Source of the DNA: Dicyema japonicum
Lineage: Eukaryota > Dicyemida > Rhombozoa > Dicyemidae
Assembly: GCA_011109175.1 (NCBI GenBank)
Contig: RDEW01000016.1
Coordinates: 672,537-736,536, forward strand
Length of the DNA: 64,000 bases
Reading direction: 5' to 3'
The translations under genes and the position numbers were made by a program. The number at the start of each line of letters is the position of its first letter. Within the stretch, counting starts at the first letter, position 1. The notes beneath the pieces were generated by a model that was given only the letters and a program-made list of their open reading frames with translations, ran no database searches and was not told where the DNA came from. Of this stretch, positions 54,776 through 64,000 are shown in pieces.

Positions 54776-57700
54776 CTAAAACTTAAGAGTAGACCACGAC
54801 TTGTCGTTACTAATTTGTTCATTGTGAGGACCAATCAGACACATCCCAACATTTAATGGATTCTTCAAATATCTAATAGTCATTCCCCCAATAACTTATT
54901 AACACAATTAATAATATCATCACGAGTAGTCTCAAATACAAATTCTCTATGCTTTTGAAGCATGTCATCGTCTATTTCCTCCATAAATAGCTTAACTCCC
55001 ATAGATTTCGGGGGAACTGGAGAATCAAGCTGTTTATAATGATAATTAAACTACCTTTTGGAATACCAACAACTTTGCCTCATCAATGTCCTGCTGAGTA
55101 AACGAATTATCATTCAAAACCCATTCGATGGCTTTCTCATAAATATTAAATGTCTCCAATTGATTCGGATCCCTCAAATAAGAATACCACAAACCTATAA
55201 GAATAGAATGAAAATATTGGGGCTTTGAACGCAGACCCACCTCCATAGGCTCCACCTTTTTCACGAATTTCCACATGTAAAAATTTCCATGAAAGCAATT
55301 CTGAGATAATTTCCAATCTAAAATAAAAAATAAAGAAACGTAGCATGATCCCTGTCAGTAAAACCTATAGGGACTTCAATGGCCTTTGCAGCATAACTAA
55401 CATTAAATGGGAGTTCATAGTGGACTTTGTTACTACTATTAGTTTGAGTCCACTACACTAAAAATATAGCAATACGTCAATGTCTTGAAAATAATCAGGT
55501 TTAGGAGATTCTATTATAAGAGGAAGTGATCTTAGGAATGAGTCAACCTTGTACAAACAATTGTCCTTCATATCCTCACTTGTGGTTATTAGAGTTCTAC
55601 ACTCAATAACATTACAAACCTGCAGTCATTTCTGTTGAATACTTTCTTTGCTATTTGTCTTAGCTTTTCGGATATTTGTTGTTTGTCTGTTTGATCTGAT
55701 AGACTCTTTAGGAGAGAAACTAAAGATAATCCCTTTATTAGTTCAGTTTTATGAGAAGCAGGATGAATTAAGGATGATGCACAAAGTTTAGCATAGTGAT
55801 GTCCAGAATAAGTAATAGAATCAGCCATTTCAGTAGCATTAGTCTTTATAATGACTCCTAATCTGTCATAGTCATCCAAAGTAAGTCTAAGTAATAAAAT
55901 CCACTACTCGTTAATAATCTCACTCCAAAAATCAAGACATTTCTCAAAATTACTAACCAAACAGTGATTTCCTAACAAAATGGACTAAATTTAATAATAA
56001 TAATACTAAATGAGCGTTGTCACTAGTAAATGGACAGACATTAATGACACTGGAAACGTTGAAACCAGAGGAAACACTGATTATTTTTAAATCCTGTTCC
56101 TTATAGTCCATTTTGGCAGTCCCCATTCTACAGTAAAAATAGCACAAACTGTGTCATTACATCACACAGAATAGGAAGGTATCTAATTTCTTCTTGTGTT
56201 AGGTGATTACAACCCAACATCATCTTAAAATAAACTAATTCATTGGTGGTAGTATTACAGTAATAAGAATCAACCCCGTCTAATGCTAGTTAATACTTTA
56301 TATACCCATAGAAGCAATAGATATGTCCTGACGGGTCACAGACTTATCAATGTCACCCAAAGAGAGACATGGAAGAACAGACAAATCCTCAGGCTTTGAT
56401 GCTTCTTTCTCTAGTTTTTTGCCTATTATAACAACACGTTAATCACCAATTTCATAGACCTTCTCCCTGCAGCAGTTATTTACTAACAACTCTAATTTAT
56501 CCTGTTCAGCCTTTTTCTCCCTTGCAGGGAAATTCTCATCCACTTTCAAAGTCATAGTAAGCACGTGGGGATTAGTCTCACATTAATTATCAAAAATACC
56601 AAAAAATGGGTTTTAACGAGATCTGTGAGGAAATTTGGATTACTGTTAAGATCCTCTTTGAATTTCCTGATTAAATTATTAATTCTAAAGTATTCGACAA
56701 AATCAGAGCCCAAAGACCAAGGAGTATTCAAACTCTAAAAATAAGAAAATGTTAACATTTAGAAGATTTATTCCAAAGTTTTTAGTTCTATTCTTAACAG
56801 AAAGTTCGAGTGAATTAATAACACTGTCAATTCTCTCTTGAGAGAACCCCTCACTGTATAATATAATATATAACCAACATTGCCACTTTACGGAATGTCT
56901 CTTGTATTATAGATTCCACCTTTTCAGTGTCACTTTCAGCAATTCCTTGAAGACCCACAGAAAAGTAAGAGTCCTTAGTATAATTAGAGAATCTAATATA
57001 TACAAATATTACCCTGAATTCCAACTGTAATCGGAGCCTATCTGAGGACTAATGAGAGATTGATAAAAGGAAGAGCAGGGTCCATTAATTAAGAGCATGG
57101 AGAGGACATCAAAACAAAAGTTTAGGTATACATTAGAATTACTATAATTTTATATTATAATAACTCTGCTAGTAAATAATTCATAGATAATGCTGTCGTC
57201 TTGGTCTGATCTACGGCTAATGGGTCTGGGGCAGCAAATACTGTAATTTTTCTCTTATTTTAAATAAACAGAGAACCGGTATATCCCATTTGTCTACATT
57301 GTTTACATAATAGTTTATATCCTCCTTGTTCATGGAAATGAGCTTTTCATTCACCATTCTAGCCTGAGTCTCCAAAGGAATGTTCCCATACGTTACAATT
57401 CTAAAATTCACAATTCAGATACATAGAATTAGAAGGACGGTAGAACTTTTTATGAAATGAAGTGAGATCCTCGTGTTTTAGATCCATGATATCAATCGGA
57501 ATACCACCACTAGTCCATTTGTATACGTTGCTAGGCATCAGCTCTCTGCAAAGGTTGGATTCGTAAAAGCTTCCCATTGAAGACTATTAATTACAATTTC
57601 TCTTACAAAAACACCCTTCATTTCATTAAACACGACACCCTTTGCCTCAATTTGAGAATTGATATCATCCTTATCACTATTTTCTAGTCGGAACCCTTCT

Positions 57701-58277
57701 TGCCTGTAAAATTAATATAATTGAGTAACCAGTAACTTGATTCACTCAAAAGTGGGTTGAATACTGACTCAAAGTACATATCAAACAAATTCTTAAAGTC
57801 TGTGGCATTTTGAGTTGAGTAGATGTAGCATGTTGTATTATCGGCTATAGTGTCATATAATCATATACAAGTAAATGCATTCATGAATGTTTGCTGAGAC
57901 CGACTCAACATTTTAAAGAAAGGATCCCTCACAGGGTATTTCTTACTACCACACAGAGCAATATGTTCGAGTACATGGGGAACTCCTTTATTATTAGCAG
58001 CAAAAGTCCGAATAGTGATGCTTAATATAAGATAAATAGTACCAGCAAGCATTGTTGGAGTCATCAGAAGCAATGTGGAGGAAGTCGGCTCCACTTTTAT
58101 CATGTTTGAATAAATGTGAAGTAATTCCCAATTCTTTTATATCAACAGACTTTGATAAAACAAACTATTACCTTTTTATGACTAAATCCATCAATTGTGT
58201 GCATTCTAAATTTAATCCTAACAATAATAATCAAACACACACCTGTTTGTCAAATAATAAAGTCTACTTAAAAGCAT
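54776..58277 (-). CDS. PITRM1: Presequence protease, M16C metallopeptidase (PITRM1/PreP)
   Basis: 25 exons and 984 aa; every junction was checked for frame. Introns (20-26 nt): 58218-58242, 58150-58171, 58021-58042, 57845-57868, 57704-57729, 57584-57606, 57401-57422, 57254-57276, 57142-57164, 56993-57012, 56850-56874, 56735-56756, 56577-56599, 56423-56446, 56286-56305, 56128-56149, 55985-56006, 55887-55907, 55597-55619, 55453-55475, 55318-55339, 55173-55194, 55030-55054, 54873-54895. Start [17 protein letters not shown] is a typical arginine-rich matrix presequence. The inverted zinc motif is HVLEH (residues 78-82), with the third ligand Glu179 in GVVFNEMKG, 97 residues on as in the human enzyme. 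The C-terminal half keeps [12 protein letters not shown]. It degrades presequences and amyloid-like peptides in the mitochondrial matrix. Confidence 0.95.
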
Positions 58278-58384
58278 GGTTTATAATAACAATTTAAATA
58301 ATAATTTTAAATATAATTTATCAATTGTATATTTCCTTACTCATGCTGACACTTAGTAATTTATTAACATATAATAGACATTAA

Positions 58385-58765
58385 AACCAATTTGTGGTTG
58401 GTTGAATGTCACGTAACCGGACCCCTAAAGATCATGCAAATAAATATAAACGGGATCAATTGTAAGATTATCGAACTTAGTTGTATACTCAGTTATCCGC
58501 AAAGATAGATGTGGAAAACTTGGGGGAGGCTTACTAACTATCATACGAAACGGGATCCCTTATGAAGATATCACCAAATACGTCTACAACCGCCTCCAAA
58601 ACCATGAAAGTATCGAATTTCTGGCCATAAAAATCCAACTACCAAGGTTACGTCTTACTCTGATCAATTCATATCTACCTCCTTCATCATTAGCTACTTG
58701 CCCAAAAGTTTCGTCGATCAGCTCACTAAAGAACGTTTTTTTGCGGTGACCTAAATACACCTAAC
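58385..58765 (+). mobile_element. Jockey/CR1-like LINE endonuclease relic with decayed 2A
   Basis: In mixed frames: MQININGINCKIIEL, then CGKLGGGLLTIIRNGIPYED, IEFLAIKIQLPRLRLTLINS and FFCGDLNTPNH. It lines up with 48.5-48.9 kb. Directly before it, 58402-58424 encodes a worn version of the 2A site (VE-x-x-V-T-G-P in one frame). 5'-truncated just upstream. Confidence 0.55.
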
Positions 58766-59235
58766 CACTGTGCCACCAAGAAAAGTCTAAGTATGTATAA
58801 AATAATCAATACTTTGTTACTTAATGTTTAAAACTTACATTTTGAATTAAAAGGTATATAAGCATTTCTAAACATTAATTTTTGGCAATGTTACTGTTAT
58901 GTCGCTTCACGGTTAAGTCCTATAAAATGTACTGGTGAATTAACATAGATAACTTGTGCACACAAAAACAGTTTTTAATTGTATAATTCGTCTAAGAACA
59001 TATGAAAGTAACTATTCAATAGGTTCCACTGTAAAATACTATTCAATCTTCGTTTTTATCTTGTCAGATGATCAACAGTAAAAATATCTGGAAAACTCAG
59101 TTACGTAAAAACTAATATCACTATACAGCTGAACTTGAGTTTTATTTCTTTTTAAATATGCATGCACTCGAATTCACGATTACACAGTATATAATTAATT
59201 TTATAAGCAAAGAATTTATTCAAGAAAGAAAATAG
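58766..59235. other. No gene seen
   Basis: AT-rich, with a short dispersed repeat shared with 6.43 kb (ttttaattgtataattcgtctaagaa around 58973-58999). Otherwise featureless. Confidence 0.35.
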
Positions 59236-59236
59236 A

Positions 59237-62013
59237 GTAACGCTTATATAGAAGCTGCTCTGACTGCTTTGCTATTCCCTCTCAGGATAGCGAGATTCGT
59301 TCAAATAACCAACAGCGCTCACGAGGGTCTCCTTTTCGTGTAGCGATTCGATTCCCTAGACGACTAAAGAATTTCAGGTCGCAGGCGCAAGGGAACCAGA
59401 CGTCTCAACGGCGAGTGGAACAAACAAAAAATCATTGGACAGGAGCGCGTACTTTTCCCGCTTCATCTTCTCAGCCTTCTCAGCGGCAGAACAGGCTCCA
59501 GAGGCACTCTGGAGTAGGTTGCAAGAGGCAAATGTGTCGGTGCAGGTAACGTCCCAGACAAGAGGTTTCCCGGCTTCAAAAGGGAAGATTGTCATCCCAT
59601 CTGGTCGTTTCCCGTCCCGCCTGCAAAAGACGACAGGTTCGAGCATGGAGGGGTGTCCGGCGGCGTCCAAAGCTCGCCTAACGACTTCGTTCAAGGCCAT
59701 GTGTTTGGAAAATCTGCCTGCACTCTTCCTGCAGGAGAGAGGGTGTAGGCCAAAACAGTCGATCTTGTCTCCGCATCGGCACGGATGTGGAACACAGACT
59801 TTTAATCCCAGTCGCAATGAGATCCCAATACGGACGCATTCATCATCCAGGAAGGTACCCAGAACTCCATTGGGAATGGCGTTGGGTCAAGCACCGCTCT
59901 CGGAAGACGCCCCCGACATCAAACAGGCACGGCGATGTTGGCTAGATGACACTAGCAAATCTTTAAAAGAATTCCAGCATACAGCATCGTCTAAGCCCCG
60001 CTGAGAGAACGAGGAAAGCAGGGAAAGCTGATAAGTTCGACTCCAGGCCTCACGAGCATGGCCGGCGTCTTTGTCAATAGAGAATTCAGGTATAGAGTGT
60101 AGAATCCTCTTGACATGGGAGTTACAGGCCACTAGCGATGATAGGTATGAAGGTAGAGAAAGGTCCACAGGGTTCCGAATTCCAAGTCCTCCGAGTCTCA
60201 CTGGCAGCGTGGCTTGCTTCCATGAGTAATCCTCGAACCGGACGTTGAAGATACGTTCCGCTGTCGTACGGAAGATCTCGTTAATCTGTGCGAGTTGGTC
60301 ACACTGGGTGAAATAGGGAGCAGTCCTCAGGACATATGCAAGCCTCTGTACGTTGAGACTGTTTTTTCAGGAGGAATAATGCTGTATGCATGTCAAGTAG
60401 ACACAAGCGGTTCAGAGTCTCTCCGAGTAACAGTCGTTTTTCACGTATAGCTCTTCCCATTGCATTTATGGTGATCGGAGGAATATAAGTTCTTCATCGA
60501 GTGTGGAAATACTTCCAGGTAGTAAATTTCCGAAACATGACAAAACTTTTGAATACTTCTCTTCTGAAAGTCCTCAATTGTAGATTTCGCATTTAGTGTA
60601 ATTTAATTCCAGTCCAGCCTCCAACAATGCTGGAATTATCACTTCCAAATCCCGGAAAACAGTATCCGGGGGTCCTCTGAAGACTGCATCATCCAGATAC
60701 CATAGGTTGAGGGGCGAGCACGGAAGTTTGGTGATTTTCTCTATTGCAAGACAAAACAATAGGGGTCCAAGGGGATCTCCCTGTTGCACTCCAGAATACG
60801 AATGGATTAGGTAGTCCCCGAAAAGTAAGGATGAAGGTAGACTGTATGACTGATTCACAAATTCGAAAATATTAGGGCATCTCTCAACACACGCCTCCAG
60901 GATATTGTCCCTCCTTAGACTATTGAAGGCGTTCTTGATGTCCAGTTTGACCAGGACATGTCCCCGGGAATCTTCTATACTGTGGTTTAAGAATGTCCTC
61001 ACTGAATGGACAGCGGCCTCGCATCCCAAGTGAATACCTACGCCTACTTGAGGGAGGTTCAAGAATTTTGTGACGAGTGGAATAGAATGTCTGGAGGAAA
61101 TTTTAGTAGCCAGTCTTCTGAAGACAAACCCGACCGCAACTGGTCGTACTCCGCCTTCCTTCTTATCAAAGGCTATCAAATTGGCGGGGAACAGAACATG
61201 GCGGATAACTTCGGGAAGAACTCCAAACAGGATCCGATTCATAAGTAAAGTAATTGAATTCGTAAGACGAAGTCCCAGGTCTCCTACGGACAAAGAGGTC
61301 AGATTCTTCAGGTAGCCAGGTCTCATTCCGTCGAGCCCCCCACTGCTACTAGGGGCAAAATTCCGTATTATGAGGAGAACATCATCGTTTGATGCAATCA
61401 GGGGACTCACTCCGGATGGGGGAGCGACTTGGCGTAGGTTTTGAGGTGGCAGTGGATGCTTGTTCAGTAAAATATTGTAGCCGTCCGGAGTCGGTTTTCG
61501 TGGTCCACTCGAGGAAAGTGCCCTGATGGCTGCGCGGGTGCCACCTTCGATTAACTTCGACCGGACAGTTCTCTTGAGACGGAGCACTTCGACTTCCTCG
61601 TTCTGACCACGTGTCTCCCTCGTACGGTTAAAAGCCATGGGACAACTGGGGATGTGGATACCTCCCAAAAAAGAACGAATGTTGGTCCTTATAGTGGTAG
61701 CGAGAGACTCCTTTCCTTTACCATCTCGATCAAGTCTCAGGTACAAAACTGAATAAGCGCATCCAATCATGTCTGCGTTAGTCCGTAGGGCATCTTCGAT
61801 CGTTTTGGAAAGAGCCTCCGCAGCAACAAGTCACACGGTCTTGGGATTCCTCACAGGGATAGTCCGTGAAGAACGTAATTCAGAGATGAGACGTAGGAAT
61901 GTTTCAGGGTCCGTAGTTGATGGGTAATTAACGGGAGAGTTAACATTGGCACGGGCACGGAGAACCTCCCTGCATAGGCCGAGGCATGACTGGCTGTGCC
62001 ATACTCCAAGCAC
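59237..62013 (-). mobile_element. REL-type (R2-like endonuclease) LINE, best-preserved copy
   Basis: N-terminal frame from 62013 (CHSQSCLGLCREVLRARA), an in-frame TGA at 61831, then a 398-codon RT frame (61770-60574): SSGGLDGMRPGYLKNL, KKEGGVRPVAVGFVFRRLAT, KLDIKNAFNSLRRDNILEA, SGVQQGDPLGPLLFCLAIE and NLWYLDDAVFRG (YLDD catalytic box). After frame changes: GGLGIRNPVDLSLPSYLSSL, a CCHC knuckle (CRCGDKIDC-x3-H-x3-C), KRPDGMTIFPFEAGKPLVWD and VTCTDTF (restriction-like endonuclease), FVPLAVETSG, and the end RISL-ILRGNSKAVRAASI. Target-primed retrotransposition would use the REL to nick DNA. Few lesions, so relatively young. Confidence 0.88.
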
Positions 62014-62720
62014 GCTTGCTACGGCTTGGGATACTTACCATTAGGATTTATCTCAGTTGCACAGCAGAATCCTGCGATTGCAGTACCATTAGAATTTTTC
62101 TTCCCTCTATTATGGGTTCAGATGAAGCTTTCGTCCGTACTACGTGTTATAACTTTTGCGTTCCGGTCACCGGCAAAAAAAACGAGAAGGCGAATATCAT
62201 CCATTGGTTATCGCGAGTTCCGTGTAGAAATTTTCAACTTCATCTGGACACTTCATTGCTATGCCCATTGTCAACCCTAACCCTAAAGCGTTAATATGCG
62301 TTAATAATGTCTGCATTCTAGTTCTAGCAGTATAACTGCTCCCACGACTTCAAGTCTCCTTTTTTACTTTTTTTCCTAAAGACAGGCTACAAAAACTTCA
62401 TAACGACTAAGGTCCTCAGTCAGTTGTGTCCTCTACAGTGACTCGCAATTCCTCTCACATTGAATTTTATTAAAACGAATTCTCCAGGTGTGTATTAGAC
62501 ATAGTGCAAAAGATGGACTCACCACCTCAACCAACTTTTAAACTATGAAAAAGTCATGGAATGATCAAGAGGAAATAAAACAAACACAACTCTGGAAGAT
62601 AGGTGGTGGAAAGTCTGAAGACAAATAGCGTCACTTGCAAGAGATTCGCCATTAAAGTGGACGTCTTAGTCTTAATGTTGGACGTGAGAGGCCCACCAAG
62701 TTAGGCTTGGGCTGCAATAA
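62014..62720. other. Mostly unassigned; possible LINE-A 5' part
   Basis: Open frames at 61986-62294 (+) are opposite-strand or chance frames. The phrase aaccctaaccctaaa (about 62274) is a two-unit telomere-like motif only. From about 62500 coding-like pieces in broken frames lead into the LINE-A RT. Confidence 0.3.
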
Positions 62721-63480
62721 CTAATGAACTTGGAAATATTTTTTGGTATCTGTTGAAAATGTCTCAAGAAAGTCACAATTGACTCGTCTATATGATAAAC
62801 AAATAGACTTGCTAACGAGAACACAAAAAAAATTGAGACTTTGGGCTGAGAATACAAAATGTCCAAAAAAAGAAAATGCTGGAACCCCACAAGGGGATAC
62901 TCTATCTCCTGTAATCTTTATCATCTACCTGGAGGCTGCTCTGAGAGATCTAAGAGAACAAATTGGATTTCTAGACAGCCACTTTATGGAACTCATTTAC
63001 GCAGATTACGCATATTTAGTCGCTGAAGATCGGGAATTTGTAGACGTTATTATGGAAAAAGCAACAACATTTTTAAGTAAATGATCCCTCAAAATCAATG
63101 AAGACAAAACTGAAATAACCACTATTGAAAGAACGCCAACCCGCGTTGAGGAGAAGTGGAAGAACACCCGAAAACTCGGATCGTTACGAAAGATATTGGC
63201 CACAATAACACTTAAAAAATTACAATCCGTTTTGATGAGAATCAAATTTCTACTAAGATGCGGTTACGCTTATATAATGGATTTGTCCGACCAGTCATCA
63301 TGTACAACGCAGGTACTTGGGGAACATCAAAAAAAGATATGGAACAACTTGACTTTTTTCACAAAGGCCAACTAAGAAAACTCCTTGGATGCTCTTGGCC
63401 AGAGAAAATCTTAAACAATAAATTATACAAACTGACTGATTATTATTATTATAAGCAACTACATAGAATCATATAAACTA
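62721..63480 (+). mobile_element. LINE-A reverse transcriptase and C-terminus
   Basis: The plus strand has AGTPQGDTLSPVIFIIYLEA and ALRDLREQIGFLDSH, LIYADYAYLVAED (YADD changed to YADY), INEDKTEITTIERTP, and the C-terminal RLYNGFVRPVIMYNAGTWGT, DFFHKGQLRKLLGCSWPEKI. Frameshift near 63084. Ends abruptly where an opposite-strand LINE-A copy begins (tail-to-tail). Confidence 0.75.
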
Positions 63481-63485
63481 TAATT

Positions 63486-64000
63486 CTATTCGTGCCGCGT
63501 CTGAACAATCCTCTTAATTAGCCTTTCCCATCCCCTCCTGTCCGATGCCAAGTGCCGCAGACTACTAAGGTCTTCACCGTCCTTTAGTAGTCTGGTTACT
63601 GATCTCAGGTCACCATTAAGGACTTCCGGAAGAGTTATTCTTGGACGACCTCTGAACTTCTCCCCTGACGTATCGAAGTATTCTTCCATGACGACGTTTG
63701 CTGGCGTGTCTTGTTCCAATCTGAGAATATGGCCAAACAATCTCCAGCGACCCTTCATGATCATGGTGCTCAGAGGTCCGGAACCGCATCTTCTATATAA
63801 ATTTTCACTCCCTACACGCATTGACCACTTTAGTCCCAAGAGAGACCGAAGTTGCCTTCTGTGAAAGGAGTCAAGGTTTTGTTCGTCCGTTTTCGAAATT
63901 CCCCACGTCCCAGAGTTGTATGTTAGTATGGGCCTCACGAACGCCTCATACAACCTGAGTCGGAGTGATGGCCCGACCGAGCATTTTCTTATCCAACATT
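63486..64000 (-). mobile_element. LINE-A C-terminal domain, intact frame, runs off the window
   Basis: The 155-codon frame is the cleanest LINE-A C-terminus: YEAFVRPILTYNSGTWGISK, NLDSFHRRQLRSLLGLKWSM, GRWRLFGHILRLEQDTPANV, KFRGRPRITLPEVLNGDLRS, GEDLSSLRHLASDRRGWERL. It reveals the family consensus used for the decayed copies. The element continues beyond 64000. No 3' tail is visible at 63486, so the two tail-to-tail copies are fused. Confidence 0.75.

Noticed and set aside
54886-54896. Apparent frameshift in a G-run near the PITRM1 C-terminus
   Set aside because: A 23-nt GT-AG intron (54873-54895) restores the family C-terminus exactly, so no error or shift is needed.
59435-60004. 189-codon plus-strand frame
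   Set aside because: It lies opposite the REL LINE endonuclease, whose motifs are on the minus strand; shadow frame.
62268-62290. Telomeric repeat (aaccctaaccctaaa)
   Set aside because: Only about two units, inside ordinary sequence; too short to mean anything.

Overview
This is a 64 kb eukaryotic, almost certainly metazoan, contig. It is AT-rich, packed with decayed mobile DNA, and carries a small set of conserved host genes. The host genes are split by extremely short GT-AG introns: I placed 51 introns of 20-27 nt in eight gene copies, and every splice keeps the reading frame against a recognisable protein family. Introns of about 20-27 nt together with metazoan genes (PRMT9, LAMP, PITRM1, ATPAF1) point to a dicyemid mesozoan such as Dicyema, with another miniaturised parasitic animal as the alternative. 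The organism is inferred, not proven.

Host genes, left to right: a Tctex1-type dynein light chain (7287-7734, +); the V-ATPase proteolipid c subunit (8657-9171, -); two copies of a LAMP-like lysosomal membrane protein (16362-17169 and 30536-31397, -) lying in a duplicated ~1 kb block; PRMT9-like arginine methyltransferase (36079-38337, -); ATPAF1/Atp11-like mitochondrial F1-ATPase assembly factor (45856-46859, -), followed after only 14 bp by an unrecognised 163-aa gene (45276-45841, -); an unrecognised 188-aa gene (51989-52627, -); and a 25-exon presequence protease PITRM1/PreP (54776-58277, -). ATPAF1 and PITRM1 both start with plausible mitochondrial targeting peptides encoded in a tiny first exon.

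Most of the rest is transposons. I distinguish (i) REL-type (R2-like endonuclease) LINEs with a CCHC knuckle and an RPDG endonuclease motif, two copies with a PHD-like N-terminal finger (3.2-4.9, 12.7-13.7, 33.0-33.6, 41.4, 50.0 and 59.2-62.0 kb); (ii) an APE-type Jockey/CR1-like family, one copy of which encodes a perfect 2A ribosome-skipping motif just before its endonuclease (38.6-40.6, 41.8-44.7, 47.2-49.8, 58.4 kb and fragments); (iii) two BovB-like RTE copies (14.3-15.8 and 18.1-21.0 kb); (iv) R4/Dong-like fragments (1.2, 25.3-27.5, 29.9-30.4 kb); (v) a family called LINE-A here, many 3' ends (2.4, 5.0, 18.0, 27.6, 34.1, 53.4, 62.7, 63.5 kb); (vi) a tRNA-derived SINE whose tail resembles the LINE-A tail (24.9 and 29.5 kb); and (vii) DNA transposons: a Ginger element with terminal inverted repeats and a 5-bp target duplication inserted in a Jockey-like LINE, plus MULE, hAT, Tigger-like and Tc1-like relics.

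Two assembly gaps (14229-14321 and 32037-33006) and seven short perfect tandem duplications (90-173 bp) should be treated with caution. One of the duplications would break ATPAF1 if real.
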